A DNA stretch of 19,090 bases, from positions 1 through 19,090 of the forward strand of contig JBAZOY010000043.1 in assembly GCA_041648505.1 (NCBI GenBank). Reading direction: 5' to 3'. The notes under the pieces were generated by a model, which was not told the DNA's origin, searched no databases, and saw nothing but the letters and a program-made list of their open reading frames with translations. Positions 1-5,863 of the stretch are shown in pieces. The stretch comes from JBAZOY01 sp041648505. GTDB taxonomy: Bacteria; Desulfobacterota; Syntrophia; Syntrophales; CG2-30-49-12. The position numbers and the translations under genes were made by a program. Numbering within the stretch: position 1 is the first letter of the stretch; every line of letters starts with the position of its first letter.

Positions 1-360
1 GGTTGCAGATAGGGTGTGAATGCTGAGGATCCGGTTGAGAATTTTATGAAGGGAGTCTTTCAGGGCGCTGTCGGGGACAGTGGATGCCAGGCGGGCCGAG
101 ATAAGGAGAGACATTACCTCGTCATCCTTCAGCCAGAGGCCGGGTAGCTGGTAGGTATCGTTTTCATAGCGATAGCCCCGGCGAGTCGGGACGTATTCCA
201 GAGGGGCGTGAAGGCGGTCGCGCATAAAGGCGATGTCACGCTGTGCCGTCTTGGAAGCGACTTCAAAATGTGATGCCAGCATCGAAGCGTTTGGGAACCG
301 TCCCTGCTTTGCCTGGTTATGAAACCATAAAAACCGCTCGTAGATGATCTTTGCAGACAT
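1..360 (-). CDS. WYL-type helix-turn-helix transcription regulator, 5' part (partial)
   Basis: The frame is open from ATG at 360 to the window edge (120 codons), so the C-terminal part is missing. The N-terminus (MSAKIIYERFLWFHNQAKQG) leads into a winged helix-turn-helix at about residues 22-60: a segment with ASHFEVASKTAQRDI, where SKTAQRDI is the likely recognition helix, then RDRLHAPLEYVPTRRGYRY, the wing typical of HTH_11/DeoR-like domains ahead of a WYL domain. Residues 70-120 (YQLPGLWLKDDEVMSLLISAR and onward) match the linker that precedes the WYL effector domain in YafY-type regulators. An AGGGGG sequence about six bases upstream of the ATG serves as ribosome binding site. WYL proteins are usually ligand-responsive repressors or activators, often near defence or DNA-damage genes; the target here is unknown. 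Base composition looks richer in GC than the ribosomal cluster. Confidence 0.82.
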   Translation of the reverse strand, partial: MSAKIIYERFLWFHNQAKQGRFPNASMLASHFEVASKTAQRDIAFMRDRLHAPLEYVPTRRGYRYENDTYQLPGLWLKDDEVMSLLISARLASTVPDSALKDSLHKILNRILSIHTLSAT

Positions 361-504
361 GAGACCCCCTACCTTTATGCATTTCGGCAAGAGATATACC
401 GAGATGACGCTTCGCCCCTGGACGTTTTAATCTCTCGGGATTTAATTTACCGAAGCTTAAATACGATGCAACCGGTTTTCTTGAGATACACCTCCGTTTA
501 CCGT

Positions 505-521
505 GGAGAGGTTCGCTCTCC
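505..521 (-). promoter_or_regulatory. Hairpin in the leader of the WYL regulator
   Basis: A perfect 6-bp inverted repeat GGAGAG / CTCTCC with a 5-base loop. It lies between the proposed promoter at 567-595 and the regulator's start at 360, so it would be in the 5' untranslated RNA. A neighbouring CCTC / GAGG pair could form a competing stem. No run of T follows on the minus strand, so it does not look like a simple terminator. Confidence 0.3.
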
Positions 522-566
522 CTGCCGGCTCGGTATTGAATTACTATATACTTCATTATGAGTGCG

Positions 567-595
567 ATTGTATCTATTATGGGTGTATACCTCAA
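567..595 (-). promoter_or_regulatory. Sigma70-like promoter toward the WYL regulator
   Basis: Read on the minus strand: TTGAGG (590-595) as -35, exactly 17 bases of spacer, then TACAAT (567-572) as -10. Transcription would start near 560 and give a leader of about 200 bases before the ATG at 360. Both hexamers are close to consensus; function is inferred. Confidence 0.5.
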
Positions 596-845
596 TAGAA
601 AACTTCACTTTTTTCTTCTGAAGATTATCCTCTGTTGTTTTTACGACCGCCTGGGGTGAACGTCTGAAACTTCGGGATTTCATTGACGGGCATGCCGAAT
701 CCTACTATATTCAGGTCACGATCTCACTCGTTGCCGGAGAATGTGCAACCGGTTCAGTGGAAGAAACGAAGTTATGTAAAGGGTTAACATTGGCTCATAA
801 AAAATGTTACCCGGGGTTACTGTTATTTAAAAGGGAGTTGCATCT

Positions 846-1082
846 ATGTTCAGATCGACAGCTAAATTGCTGGTTCTACCTCTTGCAATTCTGGTCATAT
901 TTTTTTCCGTAAATATCGTATGGGCTGAAGGTGAAGCCGACGAAGTCATTGCGCAAATCAATGCGGCACTGGCAAATACATTTGACGGAAAGACACTGAA
1001 GTCAAACTGGAAAATTGTATATAAGACCGCATGTGACGAATCCATGCAGACTCTGGAAATGTCAATCTACAGGCCTTGCTGA
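846..1082 (+). CDS. Small exported protein of unknown family, possibly frameshifted
   Basis: ATG at 846 has a good ribosome binding site (AAGGGAG, about eight bases upstream). The 78-residue product begins with a clear signal peptide: a positively charged start (MFRSTAK), a hydrophobic core LLVLPLAILVIFFSV, and a likely signal peptidase I cleavage site around IVWA-EGEADE at residue 27. The mature part (VIAQINAALANTF, then TLKSNWKIVYKTACDESMQ) is soluble-looking and would sit outside the cytoplasmic membrane. I do not recognise the family. The last residues (LEMSIYRPC) read poorly, and in another frame the same DNA gives SGNVNLQALLNALFR from about 1048, which looks more protein-like, so a frameshift is possible. 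It is the only plus-strand gene proposed in the window and has no partner nearby. Confidence 0.45.
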   Translation: MFRSTAKLLVLPLAILVIFFSVNIVWAEGEADEVIAQINAALANTFDGKTLKSNWKIVYKTACDESMQTLEMSIYRPC

Positions 1083-1222
1083 ATGCGCTGTTCCGGTAGC
1101 AGCCCCCTCGCCTCGATGCCGGGGAGACACAACCACAGTACCGGCAGACAAGGCAACACGCTCTTATAAAGCAACGGCTGGGATTAAATCCTTTGTGACG
1201 TACCAAAACTCTTGATTGCCTT

Positions 1223-1279
1223 TACGGCGAATGCCGTAGATACAGGATATTCTTCCCGTTAAGAAGATCATATCTGTAT
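1223..1279. terminator. Two adjacent inverted repeats at the 3' end of the hydrolase gene
   Basis: First, TACGGC (1223-1228) and GCCGTA (1233-1238) flank a 4-base loop. Second, an imperfect stem pairs ATACAG (1240-1245) with CTGTAT (1274-1279) and TTCTT (1250-1254) with AAGAA (1261-1265). The second overlaps the stop codon of the hydrolase gene at 1268-1270. They sit where the leftward transcript should end, but neither is followed by a T run on either strand, so an intrinsic-terminator role is weak. Confidence 0.3.
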
Positions 1280-2035
1280 TATCTGGCCGTCTTCGATGGT
1301 ATGTATTCTTTTGTCTTTGATTAAGGCGATTTCGTCTTGAATGGCTTGTTGGTACTGGAGTTTCATGTGATAAAGATAGATATCAGTTTGAGGAGAGTCT
1401 AGCTTCTTTAATTCATGCTCCAGGCTAATGGGCGTTAAATGACCGGTCATATCCGCAATGTCTCTCATACTGTTTGGTAGAGATGTCTCAACGAATATGG
1501 CTTTCAAATTAGTGATTGTCTTTGCCCTCTCCCATAGCTCCTCTGTGGGACCTGTATCACCGATAAAAATGATAGACCCCTCTCCAGATTCAATTATGTA
1601 TCCAACTGTTTCCACAGTATGACTAACCCTGATGGGAGTGATGTTCAGGTCAGCTACTTGAACTCTTTCCCCTGGTTTTAAGATCTTAAATTTTAAAACC
1701 GGATTTGCCGGATTGGGAATTACTGAAAAATCAGGCCAGATAATATCATTAAATAGATGTGTCTGAAGAGCATCAAGAATATACTGGGTACTGAGTATAA
1801 CTAAAGGATTATCTTTCTTGAGATAACAGACGTTATCCGCCAGAAAGGCTATATCTCGAACATGATCAAGGTGGGAATGGGTGATGAGAATATAATCTAT
1901 GTTAAGCTGTTCTTCCAATGTCAGCAAAGAGGTAACTGTACCGGCATCAAGAAGAACTTTTCCGTTCAGTAAAAAGGCTGTTACATTACGACCGGGAAGC
2001 TGTGATCCATAGCAACCCAATACTCTGACATTCAT
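1268..2035 (-). CDS. Metallo-beta-lactamase-fold hydrolase, class II cyclic-nucleotide phosphodiesterase type
   Basis: The 255-residue cytosolic protein has the full metal-ligand set of the metallo-beta-lactamase fold: ITHSHLDH (H53, H55, D57, H58), VSHTVETVGY (H139), IFIGDTGPT (D160) and YLYHMKLQY (H223). The HSHLDHVRDIAFLADN form and the length match the class II 3',5'-cyclic-nucleotide phosphodiesterase (PDE1/CpdP-like) group, so cAMP or cGMP hydrolysis is the best guess; other phosphodiester or RNase Z-like substrates are not excluded. I chose ATG at 2035 because GGAAGG lies about ten bases before it; an in-frame TTG at 2053 would place that site inside the gene. The gap of 124 bases to the upstream gene, with a TATAAT box and an inverted repeat, suggests separate control from the ribosomal cluster. 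Fold confidence is high, substrate confidence moderate. Confidence 0.88.
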   Translation of the reverse strand: MNVRVLGCYGSQLPGRNVTAFLLNGKVLLDAGTVTSLLTLEEQLNIDYILITHSHLDHVRDIAFLADNVCYLKKDNPLVILSTQYILDALQTHLFNDIIWPDFSVIPNPANPVLKFKILKPGERVQVADLNITPIRVSHTVETVGYIIESGEGSIIFIGDTGPTEELWERAKTITNLKAIFVETSLPNSMRDIADMTGHLTPISLEHELKKLDSPQTDIYLYHMKLQYQQAIQDEIALIKDKRIHTIEDGQIIQI

Positions 2036-2060
2036 CTTTTTCTGCCCTTCCAACTGATAT

Positions 2061-2084
2061 TTAGCTGTAAGGTCAGACAGCTAA
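2061..2084 (-). promoter_or_regulatory. Perfect 8-bp inverted repeat in the hydrolase leader
   Basis: TTAGCTGT (2061-2068) and ACAGCTAA (2077-2084) flank an 8-base loop. It lies downstream of the proposed -10 box (2137-2142) and just upstream of the GGAAGG ribosome binding site (about 2048-2053). That position suits a protein operator or an RNA hairpin controlling translation. No T run follows on the minus strand, so it is unlikely to be a terminator for the cluster upstream. Confidence 0.45.
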
Positions 2085-2136
2085 CCGGTCTTTAGGCAAT
2101 AACAAAAATATCAAAGCCTATCCCTTGTTGTGAAGT

Positions 2137-2166
2137 ATTATAGCGGGCTGAAGCCTCGGCTAAGAA
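2137..2166 (-). promoter_or_regulatory. Candidate promoter for the metallo-hydrolase gene
   Basis: On the minus strand a perfect TATAAT (2137-2142) is preceded at 18 bases by TTCTTA (2161-2166), a weak -35 overlapping the stop codon of the upstream gene. Transcription would begin near 2130, giving a leader of about 95 bases that contains the inverted repeat at 2061-2084. Confidence 0.5.
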
Positions 2167-2414
2167 ATTATAAACACTTCATCTCCGGAACGGACACGAG
2201 CAGAGGTCTTAATGCCGATATGGTCGCCCGCCACTGCCTTTTCTACTTGCTTGTTGTTGATCTCCATAGAATCAATGATGCTTGTTAGATCTGTCGTATG
2301 ACCTATAAATTTAACTGTGTCGCCTACCCTCAACTCACCGTCCGTTATTTTAACGGCCGCAACAGATGGTTTAGTAAAAAACTTCATGACTTCTCCAATT
2401 CTTGTCTCTGCCAT
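2160..2414 (-). CDS. Stand-alone EF-Tu domain II-like protein
   Basis: This 84-residue protein has the pattern of the beta-barrel domain II of translational GTPases without a GTPase domain: IGEVMKFFTKPSVAAVKI, then GELRVGDTVKFIG (residues 26-38), a TDLTSIIDSMEI strand (41-52), and VAGDHIGIKT (61-70) followed by RVRSGDEVFII (73-83). These correspond to the turns and strands that follow the GTPase domain in EF-Tu. Proteins of this size are usually annotated as translation elongation factor-like; a similar barrel occurs at the end of some U32 peptidases. Its biochemical role is not known to me. ATG at 2414 has a strong GGAGGG ribosome binding site. It begins 56 bases after rplQ with no visible terminator between, so it is probably transcribed with the alpha group, which suggests a link to translation. 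It is too short and complete to look like a broken tuf copy. Confidence 0.85.
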   Translation of the reverse strand: MAETRIGEVMKFFTKPSVAAVKITDGELRVGDTVKFIGHTTDLTSIIDSMEINNKQVEKAVAGDHIGIKTSARVRSGDEVFIIS

Positions 2415-2470
2415 GATGAACCCTCCTTCCCCATTTGTCGTACGTCTTACGGCTAATCTTTCATGGTCTC

Positions 2471-2857
2471 CTACGACTTACGATCTGGCTTCCCCTCCTT
2501 CGCCTCACCAATGAGTTCAATTAGTGATATGGGCGCATTATCACCAGCGCGGTTGCCAATTTTGATGGTTCTCGTGTACCCACCATTCCTGTCATGGTAC
2601 CGAGCTGACAGATCTGCGAAAAGTTTTCCTACCACCTTTTGATCCCTCACATAAGACAGGGCCTGCCTTCTCGCATGAAGATCGCCTCTCTTGCCTAGAG
2701 TTATCATCTTTTCTGCAACTTTTTTTAACTCTTTAGCCTTTGTATCTGTTGTTTTAATCTTTTCATATTTTAAAAAGGAAGTGACCATGTTTCTTAACAT
2801 GGCCTTTTTATGACTTGTTGTTCTTCCTAATTTACTTCCGGATTTTCCGTGGCGCAT
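2471..2857 (-). CDS. rplQ: 50S ribosomal protein L17 (bL17)
   Basis: The 128-residue protein begins MRHGKSGSKLGRTTSHKKAM, the diagnostic start of bL17, and contains KRGDLHARRQAL and the RNGGYTRTIKIGNRAGDNAP motif found near the end of the conserved core. It binds 23S rRNA on the solvent side of the large subunit near the peptide exit. It is the last ribosomal gene of the cluster. Its ATG at 2857 lies inside the 3' end of rpoA (31-base overlap, different frame), with GAGGAAG about seven bases upstream, so its translation is probably coupled to that of alpha. A short charged tail (GEAKEGKPDRKS) follows the conserved core. Confidence 0.98.
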   Translation of the reverse strand: MRHGKSGSKLGRTTSHKKAMLRNMVTSFLKYEKIKTTDTKAKELKKVAEKMITLGKRGDLHARRQALSYVRDQKVVGKLFADLSARYHDRNGGYTRTIKIGNRAGDNAPISLIELIGEAKEGKPDRKS

Positions 2858-3876
2858 TGGACATCTTCCTCTCTAACAGGCGATTGATTTTCGCTTCCTT
2901 TCCCATCCCAGGGAGGGAAATCGAGCTTCATGTCGAAACCAAGCCCAGTCTCTGTAAGGACCTCTTTAATTTCATTTAGAGATTTCCTGCCGAAATTTCT
3001 TGTCTTGAGCATCTCTGCCTCTGATTTCTGAACAAGCTCTCCAATTGTAACAATACCTGCACTCTTTAGACAATTGGCTGATCTTACAGAAAGCTCCAAG
3101 TCCTCGACATGCCTTAAAAGCTTCTTATTTAGCTTCTCCTTTTCGTCAACCTTTTGTTCCTCTTCTTTTTCAACTTCCCCAAAGTTGATGAAGATATCCA
3201 ACTGTTGCTTTAGTATCTTTGCTGCATAAATTACGGCATCCTCTGGCTGGATACTTCCATCTGTCCATACTTCCAGGATAAGCCTGTCATAATCCGCAAC
3301 CTGACCCACCCTGGCATGTGTAACGGTATAATTGACCTTTTTAACCGGTGAGAATAAAGCATCAATGGCTATCGTACCCTCGGGCTGACCAACGTTTTCC
3401 TTTTGGGCAGGCACATATCCTTTTCCCATCTTAACAATCATTTCGGCCTTAAAGGCTGTTTCACCACCGGAAGCAGTTGCGATATAGTGCTCTGGATTCA
3501 GTATCTCCACGGTTCCATCAGTGATAATGTCCCCTGCTGTAACAGGGCCTTCCTTTGATGCATCAATATGAACAACACTTGATTCATTCTGATGTAGCTT
3601 AAGACGAACATCTTTTAGGTTCAGAATAATATCAGTTACATCTTCTTTGACACCGGCAATAGTAGAGAATTCATGAAGGACACCATCAATTTTTATAGAT
3701 ACAATAGCTGCTCCCGGTATAGATGACAGCAGCACTCTTCTGAGTGCATTGCCGAGGGTAATGCCAAGCCCTCTCTCTAAAGGCTGACAGGTAAACTCTC
3801 CATAAAAAGACGTATATGTACTCTCATCGATCTCAATTTTCTTCGGTCGTATTAGATTACCCCAGTTTTTTTGCAT
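2827..3876 (-). CDS. rpoA: DNA-directed RNA polymerase alpha subunit
   Basis: The 349-residue protein has the alpha N-terminal domain (residues about 1-235, with PLERGLGITLGNALRRVLLS at 33-52, used for dimerisation and beta/beta' assembly), an acidic and lysine-rich linker (about 235-255), and the alpha C-terminal domain. The C-terminal domain keeps the DNA- and activator-contacting residues at the same numbers as in E. coli: R265, N268, C269, G296, K298 and S299. The tail after GLGFDMKL is about 30 residues, longer than in E. coli, and its last codons overlap rplQ by 31 bases. ATG at 3876 is preceded by GAGGG about ten bases upstream. It follows rpsD by 52 bases, the usual alpha-operon order. 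Confidence 0.98.
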   Translation of the reverse strand: MQKNWGNLIRPKKIEIDESTYTSFYGEFTCQPLERGLGITLGNALRRVLLSSIPGAAIVSIKIDGVLHEFSTIAGVKEDVTDIILNLKDVRLKLHQNESSVVHIDASKEGPVTAGDIITDGTVEILNPEHYIATASGGETAFKAEMIVKMGKGYVPAQKENVGQPEGTIAIDALFSPVKKVNYTVTHARVGQVADYDRLILEVWTDGSIQPEDAVIYAAKILKQQLDIFINFGEVEKEEEQKVDEKEKLNKKLLRHVEDLELSVRSANCLKSAGIVTIGELVQKSEAEMLKTRNFGRKSLNEIKEVLTETGLGFDMKLDFPPWDGKGSENQSPVREEDVQCATENPEVN

Positions 3877-3928
3877 TGTTTAATGCCCTCATCAGAGAAG
3901 AAATTCCTTTTTATTTTCGACAGTATGG

Positions 3929-4555
3929 TTACTTAGAATAAAGTTCAACAACTAACTGTTCCTGAACTGGCATAGTCAGTTCTTCACGAGTGGGAAGCGT
4001 TTTTACAACCGCTTTAAAGTTATCTTTATCTAATTCCAACCATTGTGGTACCCCTCTGCGGGCAACTGTTTCCATAGCTTCACGAATACGCTCCACCTCC
4101 CGGCTCTTTACTTTTACGGTAATTTCATCGCCAGCATTGACAAGATAAGACGGGATATCAACAGACTTTTCATTTACTAGAAAATGCCTGTGCCTGATGA
4201 GTTGTCTTGCTTCACTCCTCGAAGTAGCAAATCCCATACGAAAAACCATGCTGTCGAATCTTCTCTCCAAAAACAGTAAAAGATTGGTACCGGTTATCCC
4301 TTTTTGCCTGTCGGCTTTTTCAAAGTATCCCCGGAACTGTTTTTCTAGAAGACCGTACATTCTTTTTAGCTTCTGTTTCTCCCTTAACTGAATGCCATAA
4401 TCGGAGGCCTTTCTTCTTAACTGACCATGTTCACCAGGGGCATACCCACGTCTTTCAAAGGCACATTTATCACTGTAACATCTATCCCCCTTGAGAAACA
4501 GCTTTAGCCCCTCTCTTCGGCATAACCTGCATACTGATTCTCTGTATCTTGCCAA
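3929..4555 (-). CDS. rpsD: 30S ribosomal protein S4 (uS4), zinc-binding form
   Basis: The 208-residue protein is a primary 16S rRNA binder that starts assembly of the 30S body and helps decoding accuracy. The N-terminus carries four cysteines (C9, C12, C26, C31) of the zinc-binding form. The S4 RNA-binding domain follows with MVFRMGFATSRSEARQLIRH (about residues 101-120) and the HFLVNEKSVDIPSYLVNAGD region. The start is TTG at 4555, giving the canonical MARYRES, with GGGGAG about five bases upstream. In enterics S4 represses the alpha operon by binding a pseudoknot before rpsM; here the gap before rpsM is only 25 bases. Confidence 0.97.
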   Translation of the reverse strand: MARYRESVCRLCRREGLKLFLKGDRCYSDKCAFERRGYAPGEHGQLRRKASDYGIQLREKQKLKRMYGLLEKQFRGYFEKADRQKGITGTNLLLFLERRFDSMVFRMGFATSRSEARQLIRHRHFLVNEKSVDIPSYLVNAGDEITVKVKSREVERIREAMETVARRGVPQWLELDKDNFKAVVKTLPTREELTMPVQEQLVVELYSK

Positions 4556-4586
4556 AATAACTCCCCTCTCTAAAATTACCTAATAT

Positions 4587-4614
4587 AGTATAAATTTATA
4601 AATAAACTTTTAAA
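4587..4614 (-). promoter_or_regulatory. Weak AT-rich promoter candidate before rpsD
   Basis: In the 54-base AT-rich gap between rpsK and rpsD the minus strand has TATACT (4587-4592) preceded at 16 bases by TTTAAA (4609-4614). The -35 match is poor and AT-rich sequence gives such hits by chance. Confidence 0.2.
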
Positions 4615-5005
4615 CCCTTCTCCTCTTTGGGGGACGGCAACCGTTATGGGGAATCGGTGTAACATCCCTGATCAGGCTAATGCTAAGTCCTGCTATCTGA
4701 AGAGACCTTAATGCAGACTCCCTGCCTGCACCAGGCCCTTTCACATAGACCTGAAGCTTTTTCACGCCGTGTTCCCTGGCCTTTTTTGCAGCATCCTCGG
4801 CCGCTATCTGTGCTGCAAAGGGTGTGCTCTTTCTTGAACCTTTAAACCCTTGCACTCCAGCAGAAGACCACGCAAGCACATTGCCGTTGTTGTCTGTAAT
4901 AGTAATAATTGTGTTGTTAAAGGTTGATTGGATATGAGCAATACCCTCCAATATATTCTTTTTTACCTTTTTCTTTGTTGTCTTCTTTGTTGCCACTTTT
5001 GCCAT
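4610..5005 (-). CDS. rpsK: 30S ribosomal protein S11 (uS11)
   Basis: The 131-residue protein lies on the 30S platform, binds 16S rRNA and contacts the mRNA exit region. Diagnostic segments are GIAHIQSTFNNTIITITD (about residues 21-38), GFKGSRKSTPFAAQIAAEDA, KGPGAGRESALRSL (89-102) and the C-terminal DVTPIPHNGCRPPKRRRV. The first 18 residues are rich in lysine and threonine, as in many bacteria. ATG at 5005 has GGGAG about seven bases upstream. It follows rpsM by 30 bases and belongs to the alpha group. Confidence 0.98.
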   Translation of the reverse strand: MAKVATKKTTKKKVKKNILEGIAHIQSTFNNTIITITDNNGNVLAWSSAGVQGFKGSRKSTPFAAQIAAEDAAKKAREHGVKKLQVYVKGPGAGRESALRSLQIAGLSISLIRDVTPIPHNGCRPPKRRRV

Positions 5006-5035
5006 TGTGCTTCTCCCAAACTGGTACAGTAATGG

Positions 5036-5404
5036 TTACTTCTTTTTGCCGATAGTCGCCCGTCTCGGTCCTTTTCTTGTCCGGGCATTTGTATGGGTCC
5101 TCTGACCTCGTGCAGGAAGCCCCTTACGGTGTCTTAATCCACGATAGGCACCAATATCTATCAGCCGTTTCACAGACATGGATACCTCTCTCCTTAAATC
5201 TCCCTCAACCTTATATTCTTTATCAATAAGATTTCTAATCGAGGTTATTTCTGAATCAGCGAGATTATCTGTCTTCGTGTCAAAACTGACACCTGCCTTC
5301 TTAAGTATCTCTCTCGATTTAGTCCCACCTATACCATATATGGATGTCAAAGCAGCTTCCATCCTCTTGTTTCTCGGTAAATCCACCCCTGCAATTCTTG
5401 CCAC
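5036..5404 (-). CDS. rpsM: 30S ribosomal protein S13 (uS13)
   Basis: The 122-residue protein of the 30S head contacts the P-site tRNA and forms bridges to the 50S subunit. It starts MARIAGVDLPRNKRMEAALT, has the helix-two-turn-helix SIYGIGGTKSREIL, and keeps the RHRKGLPARGQRTHTNARTR segment and basic tail (GPRRATIGKKK) that reach the tRNA. The start is GTG at 5404, with a consensus AGGAGG about seven bases upstream. It is the first gene of the alpha group, only 25 bases after rpmJ, leaving little room for an enteric-type S4 operator. Confidence 0.98.
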   Translation of the reverse strand: MARIAGVDLPRNKRMEAALTSIYGIGGTKSREILKKAGVSFDTKTDNLADSEITSIRNLIDKEYKVEGDLRREVSMSVKRLIDIGAYRGLRHRKGLPARGQRTHTNARTRKGPRRATIGKKK

Positions 5405-5429
5405 CTGATTACCTCCTGATTATACCGTT

Positions 5430-5543
5430 TTATCCCTGACGCTGCTTATGCTTGGGATCCTCACAGATAACTCGCACTACCCCATGTCTTTTGATAATTT
5501 TGCATTTATCGCAAATCTTTTTTACGGAAGACCTTACTTTCAA
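5430..5543 (-). CDS. rpmJ: 50S ribosomal protein L36 (bL36), zinc-binding form
   Basis: A 37-residue gene in the gap between infA and rpsM. The protein reads KVRSSVKKICDKCKIIKRHG after the start, then VVRVICEDPKHKQRQG. It keeps the zinc ribbon ligands C11, C14, C27 and H32. L36 binds 23S rRNA at the base of the L7/L12 stalk. The start is TTG at 5543, preceded by GGAGGA about eight bases upstream; there is no in-frame ATG near it. Order infA-rpmJ-rpsM is common in bacteria. Confidence 0.96.
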   Translation of the reverse strand: MKVRSSVKKICDKCKIIKRHGVVRVICEDPKHKQRQG

Positions 5544-5600
5544 TCTTTATATCCTCCATCAGGAAACGATAAAAACTACCCTCTGGACCTGCTCACGGTT

Positions 5601-5819
5601 CTATTTTGACCTGTATACAATCCTTCCCCGTGTCAGGTCATAAGGGGACAGTTCAACAGTCACCTTATCGCCAGGCAGTATTTTAATAAAATGCATACGC
5701 ATCTTCCCCGAAATATGGGCAAGAACACGATGTCCATTCTCTAATTCCACGCGAAACATAGCATTCGGTAAAGGTTCGATGACCCGACCTTCAACCTCTA
5801 TGGGTTCTTCTTTTGCCAT
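5601..5819 (-). CDS. infA: Translation initiation factor IF-1
   Basis: The 72-residue product is a single S1-type OB fold with the usual IF-1 sequence: IEVEGRVIEPLPNAMFRVEL (residues 7-26), NGHRVLAHISGKMRMHFIKI (28-47) and GDKVTVELSPYDLTRGRIVY (50-69). IF-1 occupies the ribosomal A site during initiation and assists IF-2 and IF-3. Length and start (MAKEEPIEVEG) are standard. ATG at 5819 lies 44 bases after map; rpmJ follows 57 bases downstream. Confidence 0.98.
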   Translation of the reverse strand: MAKEEPIEVEGRVIEPLPNAMFRVELENGHRVLAHISGKMRMHFIKILPGDKVTVELSPYDLTRGRIVYRSK

Positions 5820-5863
5820 AAAACCTTACTCTCCATGTTTCATAAGTCAGGGCAGGCATTAAA

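Larger units (their letters stand above)
361..845. other. 485-base stretch without a convincing gene
   Basis: This gap lies between the WYL regulator (minus strand) and the small exported-protein frame (plus strand), so it is a divergent intergenic region. It holds a sigma70-like minus-strand promoter at 567-595, a 6-bp hairpin at 505-521, and two exact copies of TGCAACCGGTT at 467-477 and 744-754. Minus-strand open frames here (317-595 and 498-683) have no recognisable family and overlap the regulator's 5' end or leader. On the plus strand a start-less frame is open from about 622 to 912 and reads AWGERLKLRDFIDGHAESYY near 650-710. It could be decayed coding sequence, but I cannot assign it. 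Confidence 0.5.

Noticed and set aside
317..595. Minus-strand frame of 92 codons before the WYL gene
   Set aside because: It overlaps the WYL start in another frame, contains the proposed promoter, and its translation has no recognisable motif.
2036..2053. TTG at 2053 as start of the metallo-hydrolase
   Set aside because: The GGAAGG ribosome binding site for the ATG at 2035 would lie inside the gene, and the conserved fold begins at MNVRVLG.
2160..2414. The EF-Tu-like gene as a fragment of a broken second tuf gene
   Set aside because: It has its own strong ribosome binding site, a complete barrel and natural ends, and its residues differ widely from the tuf domain II in this window.
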